Program-made: the position numbers and the translations under genes
Notes under the pieces: model-generated
What the model was told of the DNA's origin: nothing
The model's input: only the letters and a program-made list of their open reading frames with translations
Databases searched by the model: none
Part shown: positions 44,981 to 53,942 of the stretch, piece after piece
Position numbering within the stretch: the stretch's first letter is position 1
Layout of the letters: the number at the start of each line of letters is the position of its first letter
Assembly (NCBI RefSeq): GCF_017833295.1
Contig: NZ_JAFIBW010000001.1
Coordinates: 3,809,501-3,873,500 of the forward strand
Source: Methylobacterium sp. PvR107
GTDB lineage: Bacteria > Pseudomonadota > Alphaproteobacteria > Rhizobiales > Beijerinckiaceae
Reading direction: 5' to 3'
Length of the DNA: 64,000 nt

Positions 44981-45334
44981 ATGGCCGGCATCTCGACCCA
45001 CGTCCTCGACACCGATCGCGGGCGCCCCGCCGCCGGGGTCCGGATCGACTTCTCCGTGCTGGAGGGCGAGACGTGGCGGCTGGTGAAGACCGTGACGACC
45101 AACGTGGACGGCCGGACCGACGCGCCGATCCTGGCGGCGAGCGAGGCCAGGGCCGGCCAGTACGAGTTGGCCTTCCACGTCGACGACTATTTCCGGGGCC
45201 GCCCCGGCACCGACGAGGCCGATATCTTCATCGACAATCCCGTGGTGCGCTTCGCGATCTTCGACCCGAAGCAGCATTATCACGTGCCGATGCTCTGTGC
45301 GCCCGGCAGCTTCACCACCTATCGCGGCAGCTGA
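44981..45334 (+). CDS. uraH: 5-hydroxyisourate hydrolase
   Basis: A 117-residue cytosolic enzyme, the normal family size. It hydrolyses 5-hydroxyisourate to 2-oxo-4-hydroxy-4-carboxy-5-ureidoimidazoline. The signature regions are ISTHVLDTDRGRPAAGV (catalytic His), TTNVDGRTDAPIL (Arg) and YHVPMLCAPGSFTTYRGS. It is flanked by the exported paralogue 37 bp upstream and uraD 5 bp downstream, as in a purine-catabolic operon. Confidence 0.93.
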   Translation: MAGISTHVLDTDRGRPAAGVRIDFSVLEGETWRLVKTVTTNVDGRTDAPILAASEARAGQYELAFHVDDYFRGRPGTDEADIFIDNPVVRFAIFDPKQHYHVPMLCAPGSFTTYRGS

Positions 45335-45339
45335 GGCCG

Positions 45340-45849
45340 GTGCCCGATCTCGCCGCCGTCAACCGGATGGACCAGGACGCCTTCGTGGGCCTCCTCGGGG
45401 GCGTGTTCGAGCATGCCGCCTGGGTGGCATGGGCCGCCTGGCACGAGCGGCCCTTCGCCAGCGTCGCGGCCCTGCACGCATCGATGATGCGGGCGGTCCG
45501 CGCGGTCCCCGCGGAGACGCAGCGCGCCTTCCTCAACGGCCATCCGGAGCTCGCCGGGCCTGAGGCGCGGGCGCGCAGCCTGACGGCGGATTCGGCGAAC
45601 GAGCAGGGCGGCGCCGGGCTCGACCGCATGACCGACGCCGAGGCGGCGGCCTTCGACCGGCTGAACGCCGCCTATCGCGCGCGGTTCGGCTTCCCGTTCA
45701 TCATCGCGGTGCGCGGCCGGAGCCGGGCCGAGATCCTGTCGGTGTTCGAAGCGCGGCTCGGGCGGGATCCGGCGGCCGAGGCGGCGACTGCGCTGGACGA
45801 GGTCGCGCAGATCACCCGCATGCGCCTCGATCGTCTGATCGAGGCGTGA
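45340..45849 (+). CDS. uraD: OHCU decarboxylase
   Basis: A 169-residue enzyme that decarboxylates OHCU to S-allantoin, the step after UraH. The catalytic His lies in LNGHPELAGPEARA, and the SANEQGGAGLDRM and RARFGFPFIIAVRGRSRAEI motifs are typical. GTG 45340 is chosen because it follows the uraH stop by 5 bp with GAGG upstream. A later ATG (45367) would remove part of the first helix. No uricase or allantoinase gene is seen in the window. Confidence 0.93.
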   Translation: MPDLAAVNRMDQDAFVGLLGGVFEHAAWVAWAAWHERPFASVAALHASMMRAVRAVPAETQRAFLNGHPELAGPEARARSLTADSANEQGGAGLDRMTDAEAAAFDRLNAAYRARFGFPFIIAVRGRSRAEILSVFEARLGRDPAAEAATALDEVAQITRMRLDRLIEA

Positions 45850-45887
45850 AATGACGACGTTCTAAGCCTTCGGTCGAGGCGGCCCCG

Positions 45888-45914
45888 CCGTCTTCGCTGC
45901 GCTCACGATGACGG
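45888..45914. repeat. short REP-like palindrome
   Basis: A 27-bp sequence, CCGTCTTCGC then TGCGCTCACGATGACGG, matches the plus-strand repeat at 61155-61186 (both contain TTCGCTGCGCTC-GATGACGG). It lies between the convergent uraD gene and the chemoreceptor gene. Confidence 0.55.
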
Positions 45915-45962
45915 AAGGCATACCGCAACCGAAGCGTTCGAACGTGAACCCTATGAAACGGG

Positions 45963-47204
45963 CTAAGCCACGGCCGCGCGGGCGTCCTTGATCGCCGCCT
46001 CGAAGGCGACGAAGGCCGTGGTGGCTTCGTTCCAGGCATGTGCGCGCACGTGGCGGATCAGGGCTGCCGCCTGCTCGCGGGCTCGCGTCAGGGGCGCTTC
46101 CAGGGCGGCCGGCCGCGTCGGGTCGGCAGCGACGCCCGCCGGCGGGTTGTCCGCCGAGCGCATCCCCACCAGGGTCGCCGCGATGGCGCGGCGCCAGGCG
46201 GCGCAATCGGCCGGGATGCGGGCCACGCGATCGTCCACGGCCTCCGCCTTCTGCCGGTCGAGCAGGGTCCGGCCGAGATCCTCGATCTGCTCGAGCTGAG
46301 CCAGAGCGTCGCCGATTTCCCGCCGCGCCTTGTCGGTGCCCTCGGCGATCCGGCCGACATTGCGGGCGATGTCGCCCGTCGCCAGGATCTGCTGGCCCAG
46401 GATCTCCGAGGCCTCGCGCATCTGCGCGGCGACATTCGCCACGGCGCCGCTCTCCGTCTCGACGCGGGCATTGGCCCGCACCATGGCGGCGGCGCCGGCC
46501 TCGACCGCGTTGCGGCTGCGCGTGACGGCCGCCTGCATCGCGGCCATCTCCTCGCGCAGGCCGTTCACGCGCGCGCGGATCTCGTCCGTCGCCTTGGCGG
46601 TCTGCGCCGACAGCGTTTTGACCTCGGCGGCGACGACCGCGAAGCCGCGGCCCGCCTCGCCGGCCCGGGCGGCCTCGATCGTGGCATTCAGCGCCAGCAG
46701 GTTGGTCTGCGCCGAGATCGCCGCGATGGTGCCGGCCATCTCCTCGATCCGCAGGGCCGCAGCCGAGAAGCTGTCGAGCCGGCCGCCGATCTCCTCGGTG
46801 CCTTCCTCGATCCCGCGCATGCCGTCGGTGGCGCGATGAAGGTCGCCGACGCAGGTGGCGATTCCGGCCCGGGCCGCCTCGGCGGTCTCGGCTGCTGACG
46901 AGGAGCGGGCCGCGATCTCACCCGTGGTCGCGGCGAGTTCCTCGCTGGCGGCGGCGATCAGCCGAGCCTGCTCGGCGGTGCCGGAGGCGTCGTGCGTCAT
47001 CCAGCCGATCGAGGTCCCGGCATCCGAGGCCGAAGCGGACAGACGGGCCAGAAGGGTCAGCCATTCGCGATCGACGGCCGGGGCGGCCACGGGGCGAGGG
47101 CTGGTTTCGGCAGGGGCAGCCGCCGGCACCTCGGTCGCGGCGATCGCCTTCACCGGGGATATGGCCGCGTCCTGGCTGTGACGCTGCCGGCGCAAACTGA
47201 ACAT
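45963..47204 (-). CDS. soluble methyl-accepting chemotaxis-type protein
   Basis: A 413-residue protein with no membrane helix. Residues about 70-300 form a coiled-coil MCP signalling domain with the conserved tip [20 protein letters not shown] and [16 protein letters not shown]. The N-terminus is Pro/Ala-rich and lacks a sensor such as PAS or globin. The C-terminal 100 residues ([20 protein letters not shown]) are helical, with no domain I can name. It probably senses a cytoplasmic signal or acts through a partner. It is divergent from nothing and upstream of the end of rne. Confidence 0.87.
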   Translation of the reverse strand: MFSLRRQRHSQDAAISPVKAIAATEVPAAAPAETSPRPVAAPAVDREWLTLLARLSASASDAGTSIGWMTHDASGTAEQARLIAAASEELAATTGEIAARSSSAAETAEAARAGIATCVGDLHRATDGMRGIEEGTEEIGGRLDSFSAAALRIEEMAGTIAAISAQTNLLALNATIEAARAGEAGRGFAVVAAEVKTLSAQTAKATDEIRARVNGLREEMAAMQAAVTRSRNAVEAGAAAMVRANARVETESGAVANVAAQMREASEILGQQILATGDIARNVGRIAEGTDKARREIGDALAQLEQIEDLGRTLLDRQKAEAVDDRVARIPADCAAWRRAIAATLVGMRSADNPPAGVAADPTRPAALEAPLTRAREQAAALIRHVRAHAWNEATTAFVAFEAAIKDARAAVA

Positions 47205-47339
47205 GCGGTTTCCTCCGACACTCTAATCGGCGGAACACTCGCACGGAATCTTCAACCAATGGTGAAAGATGAGGCGAATCTCCGCGCATGACCAGAATGG
47301 CGGATGCAGCAGAACGCTCACGTTGCCGGGCACGATTAT

Positions 47340-47372
47340 GGTGCCCCCGAACTGATCTAGTCCAGGGGCACC
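47340..47372 (-). terminator. hairpin after rne
   Basis: GGTGCCCC (47340-47347) and GGGGCACC (47365-47372) form an 8-bp stem with a 17-nt loop, just after the rne stop on the minus strand. No T-run follows. It could be a terminator-like or 3'-end protective structure. Confidence 0.45.
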
Positions 47373-47377
47373 TGAGA

Positions 47378-50300
47378 TTACTCGCCCGTCAGCGCCGCCT
47401 TGGTGCGGGACCACCAGCCGGCGCGCTTGGGCCGGTCCGGATCAGACGGGGGCGTCAGCACGACCGCGACGGGTTCAGGCGCACGCTCCGGGGCCGATTC
47501 GGCCGCAACCTCGGCGGCCTCCTCCGCCTCCGGTGTGGCGATTTCGGGCGCGGACGCCACCGGCAGGTCCACCGCAGGCTCGTGGCGGTTCGCCGCCGGC
47601 ACGGCCTCGACCGCCTCGGCGACGGCCTGCGCGCTCACCGGCTCCTCGGTGAGCAGCGGGACCGCTTCGCCGGCCGCCTCCGGAGCCTCATCCTGCTCGG
47701 CGGCTTCGCGGCCGCGGCCCTCGCCGCGTCCACGTCCACCGCGGCGCCCCCGGCGACGGCGGCGTCCGCCCTCGTCGTCCGCGCGGGCCGCCTCGTCCGG
47801 TCCGGCGACGGCCTCCTCGGCATCGCCAGCCTCGGCCGCGACAGCGGAAACGGCCGGCTCGGACCGCTCGTCGGCAACCGGCTCCTCGCCGTCCCACTCC
47901 TCGTCCGGCCCGTCGTCCTCCGAGCGCTCGCCGGTCTGGCGATCCTCCTCGGAGCGGCCGTCATCGGTGCGGCCATCCTGGCGACCGCCGCGCCGCCGCC
48001 GCCGCCGACGGCGACGCCGGCCGTCGCCTTCCTCGCGCGCCGCGTCCTCACGGGTCTCGGCCTGACCGTCCTCGGCCTCGCCCTCGGATTCAGCCTCGGC
48101 CTCGACCTCGTCGGCCTCCTCGTCCTCATCCTCGAACTCGGTGGTGGGCGAGATCGCCTGGGCGCGCACGCCCGTCACCGGACCCTCCGCCCGCTGGGCC
48201 GGCTCGCCGCGGTCGAGCTGGAAGGCGGCGGTGGCCGCCAGGCGCTCGTCGGCCGCGATCGTGATGGTGACGCCGAAGCGCACCTCCAGCTCGCGCAGGT
48301 GCCCGCGCTTCTGGTTGAGGATGTAGAGGGCGACCTCGGTGCGGGTGCGCAGGACGAGGTTGTGGGAGGCCGATTTGAGCAGCGCCTCCTCGATCGAGCG
48401 CAGGATGTGCAAGGCCACCGAGGCGGTGGCGCGCACGAAGCCCGAGCCGCCGCAATGGGCGCAGGGGATCGAGGAGGATTCCAGCACGCCGGTGCGGATG
48501 CGCTGGCGGCTCATCTCCATGAGGCCGAAGGGCGAGATCCGGCCCACCTGGATGCGGGCGCGGTCGTTCTTCAGGCACTCGTTGAGCTTCTTCTCGACGG
48601 CGCGGTTGTTCCGCTTCTCCTCCATGTCGATGAAGTCGATCACGATCAGGCCCGCGAGGTCGCGCAGGCGCAGCTGCCGGGCGACCTCTTCGGCGGCCTC
48701 CATGTTGGTCTTGAGGGCGGTGTCCTCGATGTCGTGCTCGCGGGTGGCGCGGCCGGAATTCACGTCGATCGAGACCAGGGCCTCGGTCGGGTTGATCACG
48801 AGGTAGCCGCCGGACTTCAGCGAGACGTGGGTGGAGAACATCGCGTCGAGCTGCTGCTCGACGCCGAAGCGGGCGAAGATCGGCGTCGGGTCGCGGTAGG
48901 GCTTCACGACCTTGGACTGGCCGGGCATCAGCATCCGCATGAAGTCCTTGGCCTCGCGGTAGGCGTCCTCGCCGGCGACCAGAACCTCGTCCAGATCCTT
49001 GTTGTACAGGTCACGGATGGCGCGCTTGATCAGCGAGCCCTCCTCGTAGACCAGAGCGGGGGCCATCGAGGTCAGCGTCAGCTCGCGGACCGACTCCCAG
49101 AGCCGCATCAGGTATTCGAAGTCGCGGGCGATCTCGGGCTTGGAGCGCGAGGCGCCGGCCGTGCGCAGGATGACGCCCATCCCCTCGGGCACCTCCAGAT
49201 CCTGCACGACCTCCTTGAGGCGCTTGCGGTCGGCCGCCGAGGTGATCTTGCGGGAGATGCCGCCGCCGCGGCCGGTGTTGGGCATCAGCACCGAGTAGCG
49301 GCCGGCCAGCGACAGGTAGGTGGTGAGCGCCGCACCCTTCGTGCCGCGCTCCTCCTTGACCACCTGCACCAGGATGATCTGGCGGCGCTTGATCACCTCC
49401 TGGATCTTGTACTGGCGGCGGTAGTGACGGGGCCGCTCAGGGATCTCGGCCAGCGCGTCGCCGTTGCCGCCGATCTGGGCGATCCGGGGCTCGGCGTCGG
49501 GATCGTCGGAATCTTCGTCCGAGTCGTCATCCTCGTCGGACTCGTCCTCGTCGTCCTCATCCTCGTCGTCGTCGGAATCGTCGTCCTCCACATCCTCCTC
49601 GTCGGCGGGCTCGTCGGCCTCGTCGTCGGCGACCGGCTCGGACGCGTCCTCCGCGACGATCTCGGCCGGCGCCTCGGCCACGGTCAGCGCTTCCGCGACG
49701 GCGATCCGGGCCTCGGGCTCGACCGGGCTGTCCTGGTCGGTCGCGGATTCGTCGGCCTGCGCGGCGATCGGGGCGGGGTCGACGGCTTCGGCGGCGACCT
49801 CGGCGCCTTGCGCCGGCTCGACCTGCGGCGCGGCGATATCCCCCGCCGCGGTCTCGGAGGCGAGCGCCTCCTGCACCGCCTCGGGGTTCTCGGCGAGCGT
49901 GTCGGGCATGCCGGCCGGCGCGATCCCGGCCTCCGTGGGCGTCTCGGCGCGATCCTCGACCTCACCCTCTTCGCCCTCGAACTGCGCGGCCGTGCGCACG
50001 TCCTCCTGCGCATCCTCGGCGCTCACCGTCTCGTCGGCGCCGCGGGCGCGGGCCTCGGCGCGGCGACCGCGCGAGCGGCGGGGCGACCGGCGGCGGCGCT
50101 CCTCGCGGTCCCGGTGCTCCTCGGCATCGCGGGCCTCCTCCTCGAGGAGCGCCTGCCGGTCGGCGAGCGGGATCTGGTAGTAGTCGGGGTGGATCTCGTT
50201 GAAGGCCAGGAAGCCGTGGCGGTTGCCGCCGTACTCGACGAAGGCCGCCTGGAGCGACGGCTCCACCCGGGTGACCTTGGCGAGATAGATGTTGCCGCGC

Positions 50301-50413
50301 AGCTGACGCCGGTTGGCGGCTTCGAAGTCGAATTCCTCGACCCTAGACCCGTGGACCGTGACGACTCGGGTCTCCTCCGAGTGCATCGCGTCGATCAGCA
50401 TTTTGTTGGCCAT
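47378..50413 (-). CDS. rne: ribonuclease E
   Basis: A 1011-residue RNase E that cleaves single-stranded A/U-rich RNA and organises the degradosome. The N-terminal catalytic half has MANKMLIDAMHSEETRVVTV and the S1 domain NIYLAKVTRVEPSLQAAFVE. The S1 domain is interrupted at about 90-325 by a highly acidic/Arg-rich insert, then resumes at IKRRQIILVQVVKEERGTKG. The DNase-I-like site has GGYLVINPTEALVSIDVNSG and the Zn-link IPCAHCGGSGF. The C-terminal half (after about 690) is disordered, with an Arg-rich run and Pro/Ala-rich tail. A 5' leader of about 490 nt is inferred. Confidence 0.96.
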   Translation of the reverse strand: MANKMLIDAMHSEETRVVTVHGSRVEEFDFEAANRRQLRGNIYLAKVTRVEPSLQAAFVEYGGNRHGFLAFNEIHPDYYQIPLADRQALLEEEARDAEEHRDREERRRRSPRRSRGRRAEARARGADETVSAEDAQEDVRTAAQFEGEEGEVEDRAETPTEAGIAPAGMPDTLAENPEAVQEALASETAAGDIAAPQVEPAQGAEVAAEAVDPAPIAAQADESATDQDSPVEPEARIAVAEALTVAEAPAEIVAEDASEPVADDEADEPADEEDVEDDDSDDDEDEDDEDESDEDDDSDEDSDDPDAEPRIAQIGGNGDALAEIPERPRHYRRQYKIQEVIKRRQIILVQVVKEERGTKGAALTTYLSLAGRYSVLMPNTGRGGGISRKITSAADRKRLKEVVQDLEVPEGMGVILRTAGASRSKPEIARDFEYLMRLWESVRELTLTSMAPALVYEEGSLIKRAIRDLYNKDLDEVLVAGEDAYREAKDFMRMLMPGQSKVVKPYRDPTPIFARFGVEQQLDAMFSTHVSLKSGGYLVINPTEALVSIDVNSGRATREHDIEDTALKTNMEAAEEVARQLRLRDLAGLIVIDFIDMEEKRNNRAVEKKLNECLKNDRARIQVGRISPFGLMEMSRQRIRTGVLESSSIPCAHCGGSGFVRATASVALHILRSIEEALLKSASHNLVLRTRTEVALYILNQKRGHLRELEVRFGVTITIAADERLAATAAFQLDRGEPAQRAEGPVTGVRAQAISPTTEFEDEDEEADEVEAEAESEGEAEDGQAETREDAAREEGDGRRRRRRRRRRGGRQDGRTDDGRSEEDRQTGERSEDDGPDEEWDGEEPVADERSEPAVSAVAAEAGDAEEAVAGPDEAARADDEGGRRRRRGRRGGRGRGEGRGREAAEQDEAPEAAGEAVPLLTEEPVSAQAVAEAVEAVPAANRHEPAVDLPVASAPEIATPEAEEAAEVAAESAPERAPEPVAVVLTPPSDPDRPKRAGWWSRTKAALTGE

Positions 50414-50903
50414 GTCGGACTCTCGGCATGGCGGCCGACGTCGTTCTCCGTGCCCGTGGTCCCGGCGGCGCCTCGCCCGACGTCAAACCTGTCGGGCGTG
50501 GTGCCGGCCTCGTTGCCGAGGCGGATGGGTTCGAGGGGAAATTGCCGTCAACCGCCGTTCGGCGCCCTGGGCGCCTGGGGTTGAAACAGGCCGGATCGAG
50601 GGACGGACCGGACCGACGCACCTCTCGCGCCTCCGGGGCACGCGCAGCGTTATGCTGGGCCGTGCGTCCGTCCATCGTGGTTCCGACCTCGCGAAACGAT
50701 CTCGGCCGGAGGGAACCGGCCGTGAATTCCTGGGGTGCGACGGAGGATCTCCGCCGCGTCGTGCGACACCTGCCCGATCGCGGGCGACACCCGTCGCCGC
50801 CGGACGGACCGACAGGATCCGCCGCGATACCGCAACCGTTTTCGCGATGAATTCGGCCACGTCCGCGGGCCGTTGCGGCGGCCGGCGGGACCGGAAAGTG
50901 GTC
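50414..50903 (-). promoter_or_regulatory. long 5' leader of rne
   Basis: No credible gene lies in this stretch, and the inferred promoter sits at about 50910-50937. The transcript would carry about 490 untranslated bases before the ATG at 50413. In E. coli the rne leader is used for autoregulation by RNase E cleavage. Whether this leader folds similarly is not established. Confidence 0.4.
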
Positions 50904-50909
50904 GGTATC

Positions 50910-50937
50910 ATTACAGACCGCTGCGCGGATTTGGCAA
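50910..50937 (-). promoter_or_regulatory. putative sigma70-type promoter of rne
   Basis: On the minus strand, TTGCCA (50937-50932) and TGTAAT (50915-50910) are separated by 16 bp. This is close to the housekeeping -35/-10 pattern. The start of transcription would be near 50903. No other good promoter is seen nearer the gene. Confidence 0.4.
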
Positions 50938-50991
50938 GGGTCAAGCGTGAAGAGATGTCACGGGGCTGTCACGGCTGAGATACCATACGGC

Positions 50992-51106
50992 CCGTCATCC
51001 CGGGACCGCGCAGCCGGGCCCGGGATCCAGCGGCGCCGACGCAGTCAGGTTTGGCACCGGCAGCGGTTCTGGATTCCGGGCTCGCCTTCGGCACCCCGGA
51101 ATGCCG
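50992..51106. repeat. palindromic intergenic repeat, CGTCATCCCGGG type
   Basis: A 115-bp element starts with CCGTCATCCCGGGACCGCGC and ends with CCCCGGAATGCCGG, with imperfect inverted ends. The core, GGATCCAGCGGCGCCGACGC then GGCACCGGCAGCGGTTCTGG, is shared with the element at 38600 and, in reverse complement, with 36105. It lies between the rne promoter and the glcF stop. Confidence 0.75.
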
Positions 51107-51132
51107 GCGCGGGTGCAAGCGTCGTCGTGCCT

Positions 51133-52464
51133 CTACTCCGCCGCCGCGAGCTGCGGCGCCACCCCGGTCAGGGCCGCCGGCTTCGGGCCGCCGGTCGCCC
51201 AGTCGAGCAGCTCGACCGTGTGGACGATCGGGATGCCGGTGCCCTTCCCGATCTGCGTCGCGCAGCCGATATTGCCGGTGGCGATCACGTCGGGGCGCAC
51301 GCGCTCGATATTGGCGACCTTCCGGGCGCGCAGCTTCAGGGCCAGCTCGGGCTGGAGGATGTTGTAGGTCCCGGCCGAGCCGCAGCAGATATGGCCCTCC
51401 GGCACGTCCTTCACGGTGAAGCCGGCGCGCTTGAGGAGAGCTTTCGGCTCGGTCCGGATACCCTGGCCGTGCTGCATCGAGCAGGCCGAATGATAAGCCA
51501 CCACGAGGTCGCTCGCGTCCGTGACCGTCTTCAGGTCGAGCTGCGCCACGTACTCGGTGACGTCCTTGGCCAAGGCTGAGACCCGCCGCGCCTTCTCGGC
51601 ATAGGCCGGGTCGTCGCGGAACATGAAGCCGTAATCCTTGATCGTCGTGCCGCAGCCCGACGCCGTCACCAGGATCGCGTCGAGCCCCTTGGCGATCTCG
51701 GTATCCCAGGCGTCGATCGTCTGCTTGGCGTGGGCGTGCGCCGAATGCTCCTTGCCCATGTGGTGGGTCAGCGCCCCGCAGCAGCCTTCGTTGGCGTGCA
51801 CCACCTCGATCCCGTGGCGGTTGAGCAGCCGGATCGCCGCCGCGTTGAAGTCCGGCCGCAGCACGCTCTGGGCGCAGCCGCGCAGCAGCGCGACGCGCTT
51901 CGCGGCCTGTCCGTTCGCCGGCGCGAACCGGCCGGGCCGGTTGGTCGGCTCGCGGGGCGGCATCCCGGCCGGGGCGAGGTCGAGCATGGCGGCGAGGCGG
52001 TTGCCCACGCGCGGCAGGCGGCCCACCAGCCCACGGAACGGCGCGCCGAGCTTGGCGGCGACGAGCGCGAGGCGGAAGCGGTTCGGGTAGGGCAGGACCT
52101 GGGCGAGCAGGGCGCGCAGGAACCGGTCGCCCGTCGGCCGCGCGTAGGTCTTCTCGATATGCGCCCGGGCGTGGTCGACGAGGTGCATGTAATGCACGCC
52201 CGACGGGCAGGTGGTCATGCAGGACAGGCAGGACAGGCAGCGGTCGACATGCTTGACCACCTCCTGCGAGGCCGGCTTGCCGCCCTCCAGCATGTCCTTG
52301 ATCAGGTAGATCCGGCCCCGGGGAGAGTCGAGCTCGTCGCCGAGCAGCAGGTAGGTCGGGCAGGTCGCCGTGCAGAAGCCGCAATGCACGCAGGTCCGCA
52401 GGATCTTTTCCGAGGCCGCCATGGCGGGATCGGCGAGCTGGGCGGGGGCGAAGTTGGTCTGCAC
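51133..52464 (-). CDS. glcF: glycolate oxidase iron-sulfur subunit
   Basis: A 443-residue protein with two N-terminal [4Fe-4S] motifs, CVHCGFCTATCPT (about 25-37) and CLSCLSCMTTCPS (about 76-88), and two CCG domains: NEGCCGALTHHMG and HICCGSAGTYN. GlcF passes electrons from the GlcDE flavoprotein to the respiratory chain when glycolate is oxidised to glyoxylate. It follows glcE on the same strand, with a 150-bp gap occupied by an inverted repeat. No glcD gene lies next to it. Confidence 0.93.
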   Translation of the reverse strand: MQTNFAPAQLADPAMAASEKILRTCVHCGFCTATCPTYLLLGDELDSPRGRIYLIKDMLEGGKPASQEVVKHVDRCLSCLSCMTTCPSGVHYMHLVDHARAHIEKTYARPTGDRFLRALLAQVLPYPNRFRLALVAAKLGAPFRGLVGRLPRVGNRLAAMLDLAPAGMPPREPTNRPGRFAPANGQAAKRVALLRGCAQSVLRPDFNAAAIRLLNRHGIEVVHANEGCCGALTHHMGKEHSAHAHAKQTIDAWDTEIAKGLDAILVTASGCGTTIKDYGFMFRDDPAYAEKARRVSALAKDVTEYVAQLDLKTVTDASDLVVAYHSACSMQHGQGIRTEPKALLKRAGFTVKDVPEGHICCGSAGTYNILQPELALKLRARKVANIERVRPDVIATGNIGCATQIGKGTGIPIVHTVELLDWATGGPKPAALTGVAPQLAAAE

Positions 52465-52483
52465 GGGTCACATCCTGCCTGCT

Positions 52484-52609
52484 CTCCTCCCCCTTGCGGG
52501 GAGGAGTGGAGGGTGGGGGTGGTGCAAGAGGCACCGTGGCGCTCGATCCTGAGCCACCCCCACCCCTGTCCCCTCCCATGGCGATACCGGGATCGCCAGG
52601 GGAGGGGAT
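52484..52609. repeat. GC-rich nested inverted repeat between glcE and glcF
   Basis: CTCCTCCCC/GGGGAGGAG (52484-52506) forms a 9-bp hairpin. It is nested next to GGGTGGGGGTGG (52511-52522), which pairs perfectly with CCACCCCCACCC (52554-52565), and CCCCTCCC and GGGAGGGG lie near the right end. The whole spans about 126 bp within the intergenic gap. Such G/C-run repeats recur in Methylobacterium genomes. It could reduce glcF expression relative to glcE. Confidence 0.65.
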
Positions 52610-52614
52610 GAAAC

Positions 52615-53802
52615 TCAAACCTGCGCGTACATCCGGCCGGGATTGAGCAATCCGGCAGGATCGTGCGCCGCCTTGATGCCGGCGGTGAGCCGCATCAGCG
52701 GCTCGGCCAGGGGCTGGAACACCGGAACGGCGGCACGCACGGCATCGGGCGCGCGCACCAGCGTGGCGTGGCCGCCCTGGGCCTGCACCGCCCGGCGCAC
52801 GGTCGCGGCGCCGGCATCGTTCTCGGAGCCGGTGGCTAGCCAGATCAGGCCGCCGCCCCAGTCGAAGAACCAGCGCGCGTCGCGCTCCGCCGCGACCGCC
52901 GCCGCCAGGGCCGGCCCGTGGGTCGGCGCGGTGGAGATCCGCCAGAGCGCGGCCTCGCGCGGTTCGGCCAGCGGCACGGCATCGCGCACGGACCGCCAGA
53001 GGGCGGCGCCGGCCTCGCCGTCCAGGATCTCCGCCGGCCCGTAGCGCTTGAGCAGGCGGCGCAACTCGCCCGTCCGGTAGTCGATCGAGTCCGAAAAACC
53101 TTCGAGGCGCATCAGGGTCCGCGCCTGCGGTGCGCCGATCCCCGCGGGCAGGTGGGCCGCGCCGGTCAGCTCGAAGGGCGAGCCCAGGGCCTCCGACAGG
53201 GCCGCGATCCCGCGCGCGTCGTCGAGACCCGGGAAGACCAGCGTGGCGACGCGCTCGCAGGACGGCAGCACCTTGAATGTCACCTCGGTGAGAAGCCCGA
53301 GCGTACCGTGGGCGCCGGCCATGAGCTTCACCAGGTCGAGGCCGGTGACGTTCTTCATCACCCGGCCGCCCGACTTGATCGCCTCGCCCCGCCCGTTGAC
53401 GAAGCGCACGCCGATCAGGCTGTCCCGGGCCGCCCCGGCATTGATCCGCCGCGGGCCGGCATTGTTGATCGCCGCCACGGCCCCGAGGGTCGGCGCGCCG
53501 CTGGTGCCGTAGAGCCCGCGCAGGTCCATCGGCTCGAAAGGCAGCATCTGCCCCCGGGAGGCGAGCAAGGCTTCGACCTCGGCGAGCGGCGTGCCGGCCC
53601 GGGCCGCCACCACCATCTCGGCAGGCTCGTAAAGCGTCACGCCGGTGAGCGCCTTTGCCGAGAGCGTCGCGCTGTCCTGCGCGGGCCGGCCGAGCCCGGC
53701 GGCGGTGCCGCCGCCGACCAGCCGCAGGCGCTCGCCGCGCCCGGCAGCCGCCCGCACGATCTCGCCGGCCTCCGCCTCGGTGCCGGGCTCGTAGACGCCC
53801 AT
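52615..53802 (-). CDS. glcE: glycolate oxidase FAD-binding subunit
   Basis: A 395-residue flavoprotein of the FAD-linked oxidase (PCMH) fold. FAD-contact motifs are LRLVGGGTAAGLGRP, GTSGAPTLGAVAAINNAGPR and IKSGGRVMKNVTGLDLVKLM. The protein ends with GLLNPGRMY, a typical GlcE/GlcD C-terminus. It pairs with GlcD and GlcF to oxidise glycolate. The gene has no glcD neighbour here. The start is ATG 53802. Confidence 0.92.
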   Translation of the reverse strand: MGVYEPGTEAEAGEIVRAAAGRGERLRLVGGGTAAGLGRPAQDSATLSAKALTGVTLYEPAEMVVAARAGTPLAEVEALLASRGQMLPFEPMDLRGLYGTSGAPTLGAVAAINNAGPRRINAGAARDSLIGVRFVNGRGEAIKSGGRVMKNVTGLDLVKLMAGAHGTLGLLTEVTFKVLPSCERVATLVFPGLDDARGIAALSEALGSPFELTGAAHLPAGIGAPQARTLMRLEGFSDSIDYRTGELRRLLKRYGPAEILDGEAGAALWRSVRDAVPLAEPREAALWRISTAPTHGPALAAAVAAERDARWFFDWGGGLIWLATGSENDAGAATVRRAVQAQGGHATLVRAPDAVRAAVPVFQPLAEPLMRLTAGIKAAHDPAGLLNPGRMYAQV

Positions 53803-53942
53803 CGTTTCCGCCCCGGTCCTGTTTGTAGCTATTCCAGGACGGGTGTCGCCGGAACCGGCGGCGGATTCAAGCGGAGGCGGCGTCGCGGGGTTTCAGCGGC
53901 CGGCTTTCCTGATCGGAGCCGCATCCGCGGCGTGATCGCAGC

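Noticed and set aside
47288..50584. A 1098-codon plus-strand open frame opposite rne
   Set aside because: It is Leu/Gly/Val/His-rich antisense to rne, whose codon pattern, domains and start are clear. Frames like this arise from GC-rich codon bias.
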